Notes: a model not told the origin generated them from the sequence alone. A stretch of 64,000 nucleotides of DNA from Chryseobacterium gleum (GCF_900636535.1 NZ_LR134289.1:2666001-2730000), one strand, 5' to 3'. Shown: positions 51,724 to 60,556, counted from the stretch's first letter. Numbers and translations: made by a program.

Positions 51724-52611
51724 ATGGAGAAAACCGGACTCAGGTATGTAGATGTTGTGTATAAAGTATTGGAAAATTGGTATGTGACCTTTGCCGAGCT
51801 AACCCCAAAACTGATTGTCGGAATTCTGGTATTTACCTTTTTCCTTATCAGCAGTAAATATTTAAGCAAAGGAGCAGTAAAATTATTTCATAAATTTTTC
51901 CCGAAAAGCCAGAAAGAGAGTTCATTGGTTACACTGATCAGTATTTTCAGATTTCTGATTATGCTGATGGGTACTTTTATTTCTCTTGAAATTATGGGCT
52001 TCAGTAGCTTCTTATGGAAATTTATAGGAAGTTTGGGAGTAGCCGGGGTTATTGCCGGGGTTGCACTAAAAGATCTTGTTTCAAGTATTTTCTCAGGAAT
52101 GCTGATAGGAATTGATAAAGCATTTAAAGTAGGAGATTATATTACCATCGGAACCCATTCCGGAACGGTTCAGGAAATCGGTTTTCTAACTACGAAAATT
52201 CTTACCGATGACGGGAAGAAAGCTTATATTCCCAACCAGGTTGTTTTCAATGCTCCGTTTTACAATATTACAGCTTCTCCACAGCGCAGGATTATTTTAA
52301 ATTTTGAGATTCCTGCAGACGAAGATATCAGTAAAGCACAAAAAGGAATTTTGGATGTGATAAAAAACCTTGACAATGTAGATAAGTTGGATACTGCAGA
52401 AGTTATTTTCACCGATCTGAAGCAGGGTTCATTCAACCTTCAGGTTAAATTCTGGATCAAGGTTGGAGCCAATCTTGCACAGGTGAGAAGTAAAGCTTAC
52501 TTAAATATTAAAGAACGTTTTGATACAGACAAAATTCAGCTGGTAACGCCAACCAGTATCAGTATTACAAGTGGAGAAACCAATTTTCCCGAAAACCATC
52601 AGGATAAGTAA
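51724..52611 (+). CDS. MscS-family mechanosensitive channel
   Basis: This 295-residue inner-membrane channel relieves osmotic pressure. Three helices (about 32-50, 75-95 and the pore helix 100-125) are followed by the MscS beta domain. The third helix shows the Gly/Ala-rich pattern GSLGVAGVIAGVALKDLVSSIFSGML. Next comes FKVGDYITIGTHSGTVQEIG, typical of the family. The C-terminal alpha/beta part is present (ERFDTDKIQLVTP). It is divergent from the peroxiredoxin, with a terminator behind it at 52628. Confidence 0.93.
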   Translation: MEKTGLRYVDVVYKVLENWYVTFAELTPKLIVGILVFTFFLISSKYLSKGAVKLFHKFFPKSQKESSLVTLISIFRFLIMLMGTFISLEIMGFSSFLWKFIGSLGVAGVIAGVALKDLVSSIFSGMLIGIDKAFKVGDYITIGTHSGTVQEIGFLTTKILTDDGKKAYIPNQVVFNAPFYNITASPQRRIILNFEIPADEDISKAQKGILDVIKNLDNVDKLDTAEVIFTDLKQGSFNLQVKFWIKVGANLAQVRSKAYLNIKERFDTDKIQLVTPTSISITSGETNFPENHQDK

Positions 52612-52627
52612 CAAAACAATTAAAAAT

Positions 52628-52656
52628 AAAACACCTTAAAAACCGGGTGTTTTTTT
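52628..52656 (+). terminator. Terminator after the MscS gene
   Basis: AAAACACC (52628-52635) pairs with GGTGTTTT (52646-52653), with a T run to 52656. Confidence 0.8.
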
Positions 52657-52672
52657 ATGAGGATTACCAAGA

Positions 52673-52705
52673 AAACCTAACAGGTTTTTGAAACCTGTTA
52701 GGTTT
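52673..52705. repeat. Perfect 15-bp hairpin element (AACCTGTTAGGTT family)
   Basis: AAACCTAACAGGTTT (52673-52687) and AAACCTGTTAGGTTT (52691-52705) form a perfect hairpin with a TTG loop. Elements with the AACCTGTTAGGTT core are known as scattered repeats in Bacteroidota genomes. No second copy was found by eye here. Confidence 0.7.
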
Positions 52706-52819
52706 AAGCCGTATCAAATGAAACAATATTTGTAGGTAATACCGCAAGAATTTATATAAAAAAAAAAATTGCGTACTTGTGGCAAAGAATTATCAACCAA
52801 TCATCGTACTTTTAACAAA

Positions 52820-53089
52820 TTATTTTGTACTGTGATTGTGAACTACTGCGCTATCTTTTTTAGGAATTTTAGCAATTGTATCATTGTCTATAACAGCCTT
52901 CCCCATAACATAATCTTTGTTGGTAACTGTAGAATCTTCTTCTATTACATCTACAAATCCTGTTGTCATACAAACCTCTTCTTTAGGTTTTGAACAGCCT
53001 GTTAAAAATAAAACTAAAGAAAATAGTGTGAGTACTATTTTATTATTCTGAAAATAAGAGGGGATGTACCTAAAGAAGCTTTCCTTCAT
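52820..53089 (-). CDS. Small lipoprotein
   Basis: This is an 89-residue protein with a lipoprotein signal. The hydrophobic stretch KIVLTLFSLVLFLTGC ends with the acylated Cys near residue 32, after a rather long basic N-terminus. The mature part is short and polar (KEEVCMTTGFVDVIEEDS). I do not recognise the family. Its start overlaps the stop of the upstream CSACNKC gene by four bases (ATGA), so the pair are coupled. Confidence 0.7.
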   Translation of the reverse strand: MKESFFRYIPSYFQNNKIVLTLFSLVLFLTGCSKPKEEVCMTTGFVDVIEEDSTVTNKDYVMGKAVIDNDTIAKIPKKDSAVVHNHSTK

Positions 53090-53307
53090 TTTTCAGACTG
53101 ATCAGGCATTTTCAACTGATGATTATAAAATCTTCCGCAGATCTGTTTTTCTTTCTTCTCCGTTATAATTTGCAGAATCTCTTTAGGTTCTTTTTGAGTA
53201 AAATCAATAACACATTTATTACAGGCAGAGCAAAACCTGCCTTTTTCGTGTGGAGACATCGATTCCCAATCTTCAGAACATGGTTCCGGAATATATAAGT
53301 TTTTCAT
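53086..53307 (-). CDS. Small Cys-rich domain protein (CSACNKCVIDF type)
   Basis: This 73-residue protein has MKNLYIPEPCSEDWESMSPH and then KGRFCSACNKCVIDFTQKEP. The PC-x2-W-x2-M...GRFC-x2-C-x2-CVxDF pattern is familiar as the N-terminal domain of many Bacteroidota proteins of unknown role, and is probably metal binding (zinc or iron). Here it stands alone and is coupled to a lipoprotein gene. Confidence 0.75.
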   Translation of the reverse strand: MKNLYIPEPCSEDWESMSPHEKGRFCSACNKCVIDFTQKEPKEILQIITEKKEKQICGRFYNHQLKMPDQSEK

Positions 53308-53330
53308 GAATATTGTTTCTCATACATTAA

Positions 53331-53358
53331 AAAACCGTTCCAAAATTGGAACGGTTTT
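53331..53358. terminator. Bidirectional terminator between sucC and the small Cys-rich gene
   Basis: AAAACCGTTCC (53331-53341) pairs perfectly with GGAACGGTTTT (53348-53358) around six bases. It ends sucC transcription on the minus strand, with a T-rich tail there. Confidence 0.88.
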
Positions 53359-53381
53359 CTATTTTATTTAAAAATTTCAGC

Positions 53382-54572
53382 TTATGCTAAAACTTCTTTT
53401 ACTTTATTTGCAGCTTCTTCTAAAGTAATTGCAGAGTGAACCGGAAGACCAGACTCGTCAATTAATTTTTTAGCTTCTACAGCGTTAGTTCCCTGTAATC
53501 TTACGATCAATGGAACCGGAAGGCTTCCCATAGCTTTGTAAGCGTCTACAACCCCTTGAGCAACTCTGTCACATCTTACAATACCTCCGAAGATGTTGAT
53601 CAAAATAGCTTTTACGTTCGGATCTCTCAAGATGATTCCGAAAGCAGTCTGTACTCTCTGAGCATCTGCAGTACCTCCAACGTCAAGGAAGTTAGCTGGG
53701 TTACCACCTGATAATTTGATGATATCCATAGTTGCCATAGCAAGACCAGCTCCGTTTACCATACAAGCAACGTTACCGTCTAATTTAACGAAGTTAAGAC
53801 CAGCTTCACCAGCTTCTACATCCATTGGATCTTCTTCTCTTGTATCTCTTAATTCAGCTAAGTCTTTGTGACGGAATAATGAGTTGTCATCTAAAGTTAC
53901 TTTAGCATCTACAGCGATAATTTTGTTATCAGAAGTTTTCAACACCGGGTTGATTTCGAAAAGAGAAGCATCAATACCTGTGTAAGCATTGTAAAGTGAA
54001 CCGATGAATTTTACGAATTCTTTGAAAGCATTTCCTTCAAGACCTAAGTTGAAAGCAATTTTTCTAGCCTGAAACCCTTGAAGACCTAAAGCAGGATCAA
54101 TGATTTCTTTGTGGATCAGGTGAGGAGTTACTTCAGCAACGTGCTCAATATCCATACCTCCTTCAGTAGAATATACGATGGTATTTTTTCCTTCAGCTCT
54201 GTCTAAAAGAATAGAAACATAAAATTCTTTAGTTTCTGTTTCACCTGGATAATATACATCCTCTGCAATCAAAACAGAATTTACTTTTTTACCTTCAGCA
54301 GAAGTTTGTGGAGTTACCAGCTGCATTCCGATGATGTTCTGAGCGTTTTCTTTAAGTTTATCCATGTTTGGAGAGAACTTTACACCACCACCTTTACCAC
54401 GACCACCTGCGTGGATCTGAGCTTTTACTACCCACCCTTGAGCGCCAGTTTCAGCAGTTAGTTTTTCTGCAGCAGCTACAGCTTCGTCTACGTTGTTTGC
54501 AACGAAACCACGTTGGATAGCCACTCCGTACTTTGATAAAATCTCTTTTGATTGATACTCGTGAAGATTCAT
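53382..54572 (-). CDS. sucC: Succinyl-CoA ligase [ADP-forming] subunit beta
   Basis: This TCA-cycle enzyme subunit couples succinyl-CoA cleavage to nucleotide phosphorylation. It has 396 residues with an ATP-grasp N-terminal domain (MNLHEYQSKEILSKYGVAIQ, WVVKAQIHAGGRGKGGGVK), LFEINPVLKT (metal and nucleotide ligands), and the C-terminal phosphohistidine-facing domain (CMVNGAGLAMATMD, FLDVGGTADAQRV, INIFGGIVRCD). The alpha subunit gene (sucD) is not next to it, which is common in this phylum. It has a perfect promoter at 54611. Confidence 0.97.
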   Translation of the reverse strand: MNLHEYQSKEILSKYGVAIQRGFVANNVDEAVAAAEKLTAETGAQGWVVKAQIHAGGRGKGGGVKFSPNMDKLKENAQNIIGMQLVTPQTSAEGKKVNSVLIAEDVYYPGETETKEFYVSILLDRAEGKNTIVYSTEGGMDIEHVAEVTPHLIHKEIIDPALGLQGFQARKIAFNLGLEGNAFKEFVKFIGSLYNAYTGIDASLFEINPVLKTSDNKIIAVDAKVTLDDNSLFRHKDLAELRDTREEDPMDVEAGEAGLNFVKLDGNVACMVNGAGLAMATMDIIKLSGGNPANFLDVGGTADAQRVQTAFGIILRDPNVKAILINIFGGIVRCDRVAQGVVDAYKAMGSLPVPLIVRLQGTNAVEAKKLIDESGLPVHSAITLEEAANKVKEVLA

Positions 54573-54610
54573 ATTATTTTTATTATTTTATTTAAAAATT
54601 TAAAGGTTGA

Positions 54611-54640
54611 CAAATTTACTAAAAAGACACGGAAGTTCAA
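54611..54640 (-). promoter_or_regulatory. sucC promoter
   Basis: On the minus strand TTG (54640-54638), 19 bases and TAAATTTG (54618-54611) match the consensus exactly. The 5' UTR is about 35 bases. Confidence 0.8.
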
Positions 54641-54773
54641 GTTTATTGACTTAAAATTTAAAGACTGGCTGACTTGATTTTTAACATATCCTTCCTTTTT
54701 CTCTTATTCTTCCGCTAATTTCTCAGACAGAAGAGTTTGAATGGTCGTATGAACTGTCTTTTTTTTCTCAATC

Positions 54774-55160
54774 TTAAATTCTGTTTTTAACAAAATATAA
54801 GATCAGCATTCCCCAGCTTAAGATCATCATCAGACCTCCAAGCGGAGTAATAGGTCCCAAGAATTTAAGATTCATTCCCAGATAATCCTGCATGCTCAGA
54901 AAATAAATGCTTACAGAGAATAAAAATGTTCCTGCAATCATCAGAATGGAGGTCCATTTTTCAGCTGAAGTCTCAAATTTTAAAATATACCCGATGATCA
55001 GCAGGAAAAAAGCGGCATACATCTGATATCTTACTCCTGTTTCAAAACTTTCCAGCCTTTCCACAGCCAATATTTTCTTTAAAGCATGTGCTCCGAATGC
55101 ACCCAGGATCACAGATACCATACCGTAAACTGCGCCAAATACTAATGTGATTGTTTTCAT
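54774..55160 (-). CDS. DUF423 family membrane protein
   Basis: This 128-residue protein has about four hydrophobic helices, with the family opening GAVYGMVSVILGAFGAHALK and the closing LGPITPLGGLMMILSWGML. The YgdD/DUF423 family is widespread but functionally unknown. It starts one base after the stop of the preceding gene, so it is the last member of the operon headed by HMG-CoA reductase. Confidence 0.87.
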   Translation of the reverse strand: MKTITLVFGAVYGMVSVILGAFGAHALKKILAVERLESFETGVRYQMYAAFFLLIIGYILKFETSAEKWTSILMIAGTFLFSVSIYFLSMQDYLGMNLKFLGPITPLGGLMMILSWGMLILYFVKNRI

Positions 55161-55161
55161 T

Positions 55162-56232
55162 TTATAACTCTTCTAATTCTAAGGTTAAATATTTTTTTGT
55201 TTTATAATCCTGCCAGGTTCCGATGATTTTCTTTCCCTGCAAATCAGCCTCTACTAATGCTTTGAAAACCCATTGATGGGCTTCTTCGCTGTAATAATCG
55301 TTTTCTATGATAGAGATATGATTGCCTTTTATCTTCCCATTCCACTCAATCAGCTTTTTATTTTTATCATACCAGTATTTTGCAGAAAAAGAGCCGTCAT
55401 CATATACCTGATCGATCAAAACGGTGATGGAATACTTTCCGTCAATCTTACCATGATACAGTTTATTATTAAGACTGGTTATCTCTGTTTTTTCAGAACC
55501 GGAAATTAAATTTTTTGCATAAGAACTCCAGTATTTTTCCAATTCTTTGTAAGTGAATTCTATCTCATGGCTGCCGAGTTCATCCAGTGCTCTCATAGCA
55601 TGATTGGAACATCTTCCAGCTACAAAAGTCAGTTTATCTTTTCCAAAGAAGTATTTGACACTTCCCAAAGTATGCTCTGTAAAGCAATCTTCGTAAAGTG
55701 CAATCTGATCTTCAGTTTCTTCTTCAGGATTTTTTTCAGCTTTCAGTTTGACAAGAAAATCAGAAATTCTTTTTTTTACTCGTTTCTGAATGATCCCATC
55801 TACAATTTTTACTGAACCGGGTTGAAATAAATCTGCAGCATTAATAAAGTTTCCTGTTCTCAAGTCAAAGTTCTTCCAGTCCGCAAATTCTTCCGGATAT
55901 GCTCCCGAAGCTTCACCATGAATACCTATCGTTAAAATATTTTGAGGAGTTTCCAATTTCTCCCAATCATAGAAATAAAGGTAGTTGGAGTAAGAATTGG
56001 TAGCTGTAGAAGCCAGTTTAAAAGGGTTTCCACCAGAACCCGGCACATATTCAAGTTCATCAACCTGAAGAAATGTATTGATCTTATTAGCAGCCGTTTG
56101 ATTTTCCGGATAAGTAACTACAGGAAACACATAGTTTTCAGATTTTGGCTGCAGATCATTGATCTTTAAACTTTTCTGCTGCGAAAAACTTAAACCGGAA
56201 ATCAATAAGAAAAATACAATGCTCTTTTTCAC
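55162..56232 (-). CDS. Exported DUF3298-like protein
   Basis: This 356-residue protein has a signal peptide (MKKSIVFFLLISGLSFSQ), starting with GTG at 56232. The middle region resembles DUF3298 and DUF4163 proteins, as in the RsiV-type lysozyme inhibitor and sensor folds (LTIGIHGEASGAYPEEFADW, NFDLRTGNFINAADLF, GRCSNHAMRALDELGSHEIE). The C-terminal part (about 265-355; LYHGKIDGKYSITVLIDQVY) looks like an added domain. The GTG overlaps the stop of the small membrane gene upstream by one base, so it is translationally coupled to it. Confidence 0.7.
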   Translation of the reverse strand: MKKSIVFFLLISGLSFSQQKSLKINDLQPKSENYVFPVVTYPENQTAANKINTFLQVDELEYVPGSGGNPFKLASTATNSYSNYLYFYDWEKLETPQNILTIGIHGEASGAYPEEFADWKNFDLRTGNFINAADLFQPGSVKIVDGIIQKRVKKRISDFLVKLKAEKNPEEETEDQIALYEDCFTEHTLGSVKYFFGKDKLTFVAGRCSNHAMRALDELGSHEIEFTYKELEKYWSSYAKNLISGSEKTEITSLNNKLYHGKIDGKYSITVLIDQVYDDGSFSAKYWYDKNKKLIEWNGKIKGNHISIIENDYYSEEAHQWVFKALVEADLQGKKIIGTWQDYKTKKYLTLELEEL

Positions 56233-56399
56233 TATTTTGATTTTATATACATTAAAATAAACTTGGCAACCAGTGTAGAAATTCCCAGGATGATAAACAT
56301 ATTGGCAAATCTCTTGGAACTCCTGAAACCTTCGTTATTTGTTTTCTTCAGAAAAAAACCAAAGAGAAGGAATATAATAGGCAAAATGATCTGTAACAT
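56232..56399 (-). CDS. Small double-helix membrane protein, missed as too short
   Basis: This 55-residue ORF fills exactly the gap between HMG-CoA reductase and the DUF3298-like gene. It reads MLQIILPIIFLLFGFFLKKT, then a basic turn (NNEGFRSSKRF), then ANMFIILGISTLVAKFILMY, giving two membrane helices. Its ATG overlaps the reductase stop by one base (TAATG), and its stop overlaps the next GTG by one base (TAGTG). Such exact coupling on both sides strongly supports translation. I do not recognise the family. Confidence 0.72.
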   Translation of the reverse strand: MLQIILPIIFLLFGFFLKKTNNEGFRSSKRFANMFIILGISTLVAKFILMYIKSK

Positions 56400-57727
56400 T
56401 AGTTTCCTCTCATTCTGTTAAACTCGTTGATCACCTCATGATGGCTTACTGTCTTGTCTTTAAAATACGTCACAAAGTGCTGTTTTTCCTCTTCGGTAGC
56501 CCCCAATTGGTTCAGAATATTCAATAAATGCATCTTCATATGTCCTTTCTGGATTCCTGTGGTTACCAGAGAACGTAATGCACCGAAGTTCTGTGCAAGC
56601 CCCGAAACTGCCAGAATGCTCATCAATTCCTGTGCAGAAGGTTTTCCAAGAAGTGCTAAGGAAAATTTTACCAGCGGGTGAAGATTTGTAAGCCCTCCTA
56701 CTACTCCAACAGAAATTGGTAAATCGATCCAGAATCTGAATACTCCGTTATCTGTTGTACAGTGAGTCAGGGATCTGTATTGTCCGTCTCTTGCAGCATA
56801 GGTATGCGCACAGGCTTCCGTTGCCCTGAAATCATTTCCTGTAGCAATCACAACTGCATCTACTCCGTTCATGATTCCTTTATTGTGAGTCGTGGCACGG
56901 TAAGGTTCAATTTCCGCAATGGTCACAGCCTGCTTGAATTTTGAAGCAAATTCTTCAGGAGAAATTCCGCTGTCATCTTTTAAATCTTCCATTTTACATG
57001 AAACCTCAGCTCTCACGATACAGTCAGGCGTGAAATTGGAAAGAATATTCATCACAATCTGCAGTGAATTCTTTTCTTCCTGAGTAAAATCTTCACTGGT
57101 AGCTACTTCCTGTCTCAATGTTTTCCCGAACTGCTCAAGACATGAGTTGATAAAGTTAGCCCCCATTGAATCTACCGTATCAAAGCTTGCTTTCAGCTGG
57201 TAATAGTTGGGCATTTCTGCTGTTTTATCCACCAGACTGATATTTAAAATACCACCGCCGCGTTTTCTCATATTGGCAGTGATATCTTCAGTGGCTTCAA
57301 ATAGTTTTTTCTTTAAACTGAAATTAAAAAAGTGTAACAGTTTATGAGGTTCTACATTAAAAATAAAATGGGTATGCCCCAGTTTTTCAGTATTGATAAT
57401 GGTTGTTTTAAAACCACCTTTATCGATCCAGAATTTCGCTGCTTTGGAAGCAGCCGCTACTACTGAACTTTCTTCAACAGCCATTGGTAGTGCCAACAGT
57501 TTTCCATCGATTAAAAAGTTCGGAGCTATTCCGTAAGGCATATAGAAATTGGAGATGGTATTTTCAGAAAATTCCTCGTGAAGTTTCTGAAGATCTGCAT
57601 CATCATTCCAGTATTGTTGTAATATATTTTGATATTCCTGGTTACCTTCAAGATATTCGTTTACGAGCCAGTCGATTTTCCCCTGCTTTGGAAGCTTGGA
57701 AAAACCTTCGATTGGTTTATGATTCAT
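56399..57727 (-). CDS. mvaA: HMG-CoA reductase, class II (degradative type)
   Basis: The enzyme interconverts HMG-CoA and mevalonate with NAD(P)H. It has 442 residues, the length of class II enzymes, with MAVEESSVVAAASKAAKFW, VDSMGANFINSCLEQ, THNKGIMNGVDAVVIATGND (catalytic Lys/Asn-Asp region) and KGHMKMHLLNILNQLG (catalytic His). In Flavobacteriia class II reductases are associated with the mevalonate route to isoprenoids, but the other pathway genes are not in the window. It is the first gene of an operon of four tightly coupled genes. Confidence 0.93.
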   Translation of the reverse strand: MNHKPIEGFSKLPKQGKIDWLVNEYLEGNQEYQNILQQYWNDDADLQKLHEEFSENTISNFYMPYGIAPNFLIDGKLLALPMAVEESSVVAAASKAAKFWIDKGGFKTTIINTEKLGHTHFIFNVEPHKLLHFFNFSLKKKLFEATEDITANMRKRGGGILNISLVDKTAEMPNYYQLKASFDTVDSMGANFINSCLEQFGKTLRQEVATSEDFTQEEKNSLQIVMNILSNFTPDCIVRAEVSCKMEDLKDDSGISPEEFASKFKQAVTIAEIEPYRATTHNKGIMNGVDAVVIATGNDFRATEACAHTYAARDGQYRSLTHCTTDNGVFRFWIDLPISVGVVGGLTNLHPLVKFSLALLGKPSAQELMSILAVSGLAQNFGALRSLVTTGIQKGHMKMHLLNILNQLGATEEEKQHFVTYFKDKTVSHHEVINEFNRMRGN

Positions 57728-57801
57728 GATATAAACTTTAATGAGCCGTAAATATAATGATTTTGAGGCTCTTTTTTGTTGATAACTTCTATGAAAAAAG
57801 G

Positions 57802-57832
57802 TTGACTTTTATCAATTTTGGAACTAAATTTG
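57802..57832 (+). promoter_or_regulatory. Promoter of the radical SAM gene
   Basis: TTG (57802-57804), 20 bases and TAAATTTG (57825-57832) form a good consensus match about 50 bases before the ATG at 57883. Confidence 0.7.
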
Positions 57833-57882
57833 AACAATATTAAAAATTACATTGATACAAATAATATCAAATCACTAAAAGA

Positions 57883-59142
57883 ATGAATTTTGACCGCCTT
57901 AAAGAAAAGCTCGAAATCCTTGCTGATGCAGCGAAATATGACGTTTCCTGCTCATCAAGCGGAGGCACGAGAAAGAATAAAAAAGGGGCTTTGGGCGACA
58001 GTTCTGCAAGTGGGATTTGCCACACCTATACGGAAGACGGAAGATGTGTTTCCCTGCTTAAAATTCTGTTGACCAACCATTGCATCTACGATTGTGCTTA
58101 CTGTGTTTCCAGAAGTTCGAATGATATCAAAAGAGCTGCTTTTACCGTAGAAGAAGTAGTAGATCTTACCATCAATTTTTACCGCAGGAATTATATTGAA
58201 GGTTTATTTCTGAGCTCAGGAATTTTTAAGAATGCAGATACAACGATGGAGCGTCTTGTAAGAGTGGCTAAAAAGCTTCGTCTGGAAGAAAATTTCAACG
58301 GTTATATTCATCTGAAATCTATTCCGGGAGCAAGTGATGATCTGATGCAGGAAGCGGCGTTGTATGCTGACCGTTTATCTGTTAATATTGAAATTCCTAC
58401 GGAAAGCGGATTGAAATTATTGGCGCCTGAAAAGAACAGACAGGATATGATCAGCCCGATGCGGTATATTCAGAAAGGTATCATTCAATATAAAGATGAA
58501 AAGAAAATCCTTAAAAAAGTTCCGAAGTTTGCTCCTGCAGGACAGTCTACCCAAATGATTGTGGGAGCAACCAATGAAAATGATCTGCAGATCATTAAGG
58601 TAGCGGACCACTTTTATAAAAATTTTAATCTGAAAAGAGTGTATTATTCCGGGTATGTTCCGGTGCTGGAAGATCAAAGGCTGCCCTCTTTAACCACAGA
58701 AGTACCTATGCTTCGCGAAAACAGGCTTTATCAGTCGGACTGGCTGATGAGATTTTATGGTTTTAAAGCGGAAGAAATTTTAGATCCGAATGTTCCTTTT
58801 CTCGATCTGGAAATGGACCCGAAATTAAGCTGGGCATTGCGAAACTTAGATCAGTTCCCGGTGAATCTTCAAACTGCCGAATACCGGACGATTTTAAGGG
58901 TTCCGGGAATTGGCGTAAAAACAGCTCAGAAAATTATAAGTGCCAGACGTTTCCAGATTTTAACGATGGATCATTTGAAAAAACTGGGAGCGGCTGTCAA
59001 CCGTGCAAAATATTTTATTGATTTTACTGCGGGAAATGCTTACCTGAAATACTTAACGGACAAAAACTTGAGAAAGCTGCTGATTGGTGGAAGCTCTTCC
59101 AAATTCCATAACCAGTTTTCGCAACAGCTGACTTTGTTTTAA
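57883..59142 (+). CDS. Putative DNA modification/repair radical SAM protein (TIGR03916-like)
   Basis: This 419-residue protein has the radical SAM cluster motif LTNHCIYDCAYCVSRSS (Cys-x3-Cys-x2-Cys, about residues 65-80) and a TIM-barrel body (LSSGIFKNADTTMERLVRVA, SVNIEIPTESGLKLLAPEKN). A C-terminal helix-hairpin-helix of the DNA-binding type follows (RVPGIGVKTAQKIISARR). It matches the family annotated as a putative DNA modification/repair protein and is normally paired with the DUF4130 gene found 334 bp downstream. The chemistry is unknown. Confidence 0.88.
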   Translation: MNFDRLKEKLEILADAAKYDVSCSSSGGTRKNKKGALGDSSASGICHTYTEDGRCVSLLKILLTNHCIYDCAYCVSRSSNDIKRAAFTVEEVVDLTINFYRRNYIEGLFLSSGIFKNADTTMERLVRVAKKLRLEENFNGYIHLKSIPGASDDLMQEAALYADRLSVNIEIPTESGLKLLAPEKNRQDMISPMRYIQKGIIQYKDEKKILKKVPKFAPAGQSTQMIVGATNENDLQIIKVADHFYKNFNLKRVYYSGYVPVLEDQRLPSLTTEVPMLRENRLYQSDWLMRFYGFKAEEILDPNVPFLDLEMDPKLSWALRNLDQFPVNLQTAEYRTILRVPGIGVKTAQKIISARRFQILTMDHLKKLGAAVNRAKYFIDFTAGNAYLKYLTDKNLRKLLIGGSSSKFHNQFSQQLTLF

Positions 59143-59475
59143 TGATCTGTTTAAATGTTTATTTTTTGAAACATTAAGATTCTATTAAGGTGCTGAGAGT
59201 ATTAAGATGAGCTTCGCTTTAAGCTTAAAAATCAGAATGATTTATCTTAACTTTACTTTATTTCTTAAATCATTCTTAATGGTTTTAATATTTTTGAACA
59301 GTTTCAATAAACACAAATGACACTAATGTTTTTCACAAATGATCACAAATTTCTTATTATAAAAATGTAACAGCATTATTGTCATTCTGACGAAGGAAGA
59401 ATCTCTTCAATAAACCGGATTCTTCATTTTATTTCATTTAGAATGACAGGCACAAATAAATTTTAAACTCAACAC
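59143..59475. repeat. Non-coding gap with two dispersed repeats
   Basis: The left part (about 59170-59300) contains ATTAAGATGAGCTTCGCTT, the inverse of a string in the 4306-4606 gap. The right part has an inverted repeat: TGTCATTCT (59380-59388) with AGAATGACA (59440-59448), and an inner GAAGAATC (59396-59403) with GATTCTTC (59418-59425). Its ends match the element at 3274-3342. No gene. Confidence 0.6.
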
Positions 59476-60234
59476 ATGACAACCTTACTCTACGATGGAA
59501 GTTTTGACGGTCTTTTCACAGCAGTATTTGAAGTTTTTGAATACCGTTATAAAGATGTAGAGATCGTAAGCAGAGAAAATTTTCATCAGGAGAATATTTT
59601 TGCAGAAATTCATAAAGTCATTACGCAGCCGGAGAAATCCGAAAGAGTTCTCAATAAACTGGAGCAAAACATTGGAAAGCCCGGAATTCATCAACTCTTA
59701 AAAGTATTTTTATCTGAAGATCCCGAGCTGGAAAATTTAATTTTGTCAGCTGTAAAACAGTCCATCAAGCATCCCGGACAAAATATTCTTGAAAACTTTG
59801 CCGATTCTGATATCTTAAAAATTTCAAAGATCTGCAAATCTGTGGACCGGGAAAGACATAGAATGACAGCCTTTGTACGTTTTGAAAAAATGCAGGATGG
59901 TGTTTTTTTCTCCAAAATCGATCCTGATTTCAATGTTCTTCCTTTGATCAGAAAACATTTTCATAACCGCTACCAGAACCAAAAATGGATGATCTATGAC
60001 CTTCGGAGAAACTACGGCCTTCTATATGACCTTAACGATTCTGAATTTTTCTACCCTGATGAAAAAATTGATTTAAATCATTATCAGCAAAAATTCCATG
60101 ATGAAGAAAAAAATTACCAGGTACTCTGGCAGCGATATTTTACCAAAACCAATATTGTTGAACGAAAAAATATGAAACTCCATATTCAGCACGTCCCGAA
60201 AAGATATTGGAAATACCTAACTGAAAAATGGTAA
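59476..60234 (+). CDS. TIGR03915 / DUF4130 family putative DNA repair protein
   Basis: This 252-residue protein has the family opening LLYDGSFDGLFTAVFEVFE. The C-terminal DUF4130 part carries RHRMTAFVRFEKMQDGVFFS, QKWMIYDLRRNYGLLYDL and the tail HVPKRYWKYLTEKW. In other bacteria this domain is fused to uracil-DNA glycosylase-like UdgX, and the separate gene accompanies a TIGR03916 radical SAM protein, as here. A shared role in nucleic acid repair or modification is inferred from that link. Confidence 0.88.
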   Translation: MTTLLYDGSFDGLFTAVFEVFEYRYKDVEIVSRENFHQENIFAEIHKVITQPEKSERVLNKLEQNIGKPGIHQLLKVFLSEDPELENLILSAVKQSIKHPGQNILENFADSDILKISKICKSVDRERHRMTAFVRFEKMQDGVFFSKIDPDFNVLPLIRKHFHNRYQNQKWMIYDLRRNYGLLYDLNDSEFFYPDEKIDLNHYQQKFHDEEKNYQVLWQRYFTKTNIVERKNMKLHIQHVPKRYWKYLTEKW

Positions 60235-60556
60235 TTAAAATTCCATATTGTGGATAACTTTTTATTTTGGCCAAAAAAGACAACATTTCAAGCGTTTTTA
60301 CAAGCTAATTATTTAACCTGTTAATTTATTGACAGATAGAATCCACATTAATAGAAAACTCATATTGTGGATAACTTTTTTACAGTTAACATACCGTTAA
60401 CATTGAAAATAATTTCAACCTTGCTTTTGTGTAAAGAATGAGTTAATAAAGCCACTCCCAAAGAAAAAGGGAGATAAAAAATGTATGTAAATGTCTATAA
60501 ATCTGCAATCTATAAAACGCAACAGCACTTTCACATGTCAATTTTGTGGATAACTC
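60235..60556. other. Candidate replication origin: AT-rich gap with three DnaA boxes
   Basis: Three perfect copies of TGTGGATAA, the complement of the DnaA box TTATCCACA, lie at 60249-60257, 60366-60374 and 60545-60553, all in the same orientation and each followed by C and T-rich sequence. The gap is AT-rich and holds a direct repeat GTTAACAT (around 60386-60403) and a small inverted repeat near 60450. Genes to the left mostly run leftward and those to the right mostly rightward. dnaA is not in the window, so this is a candidate only. Confidence 0.4.
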
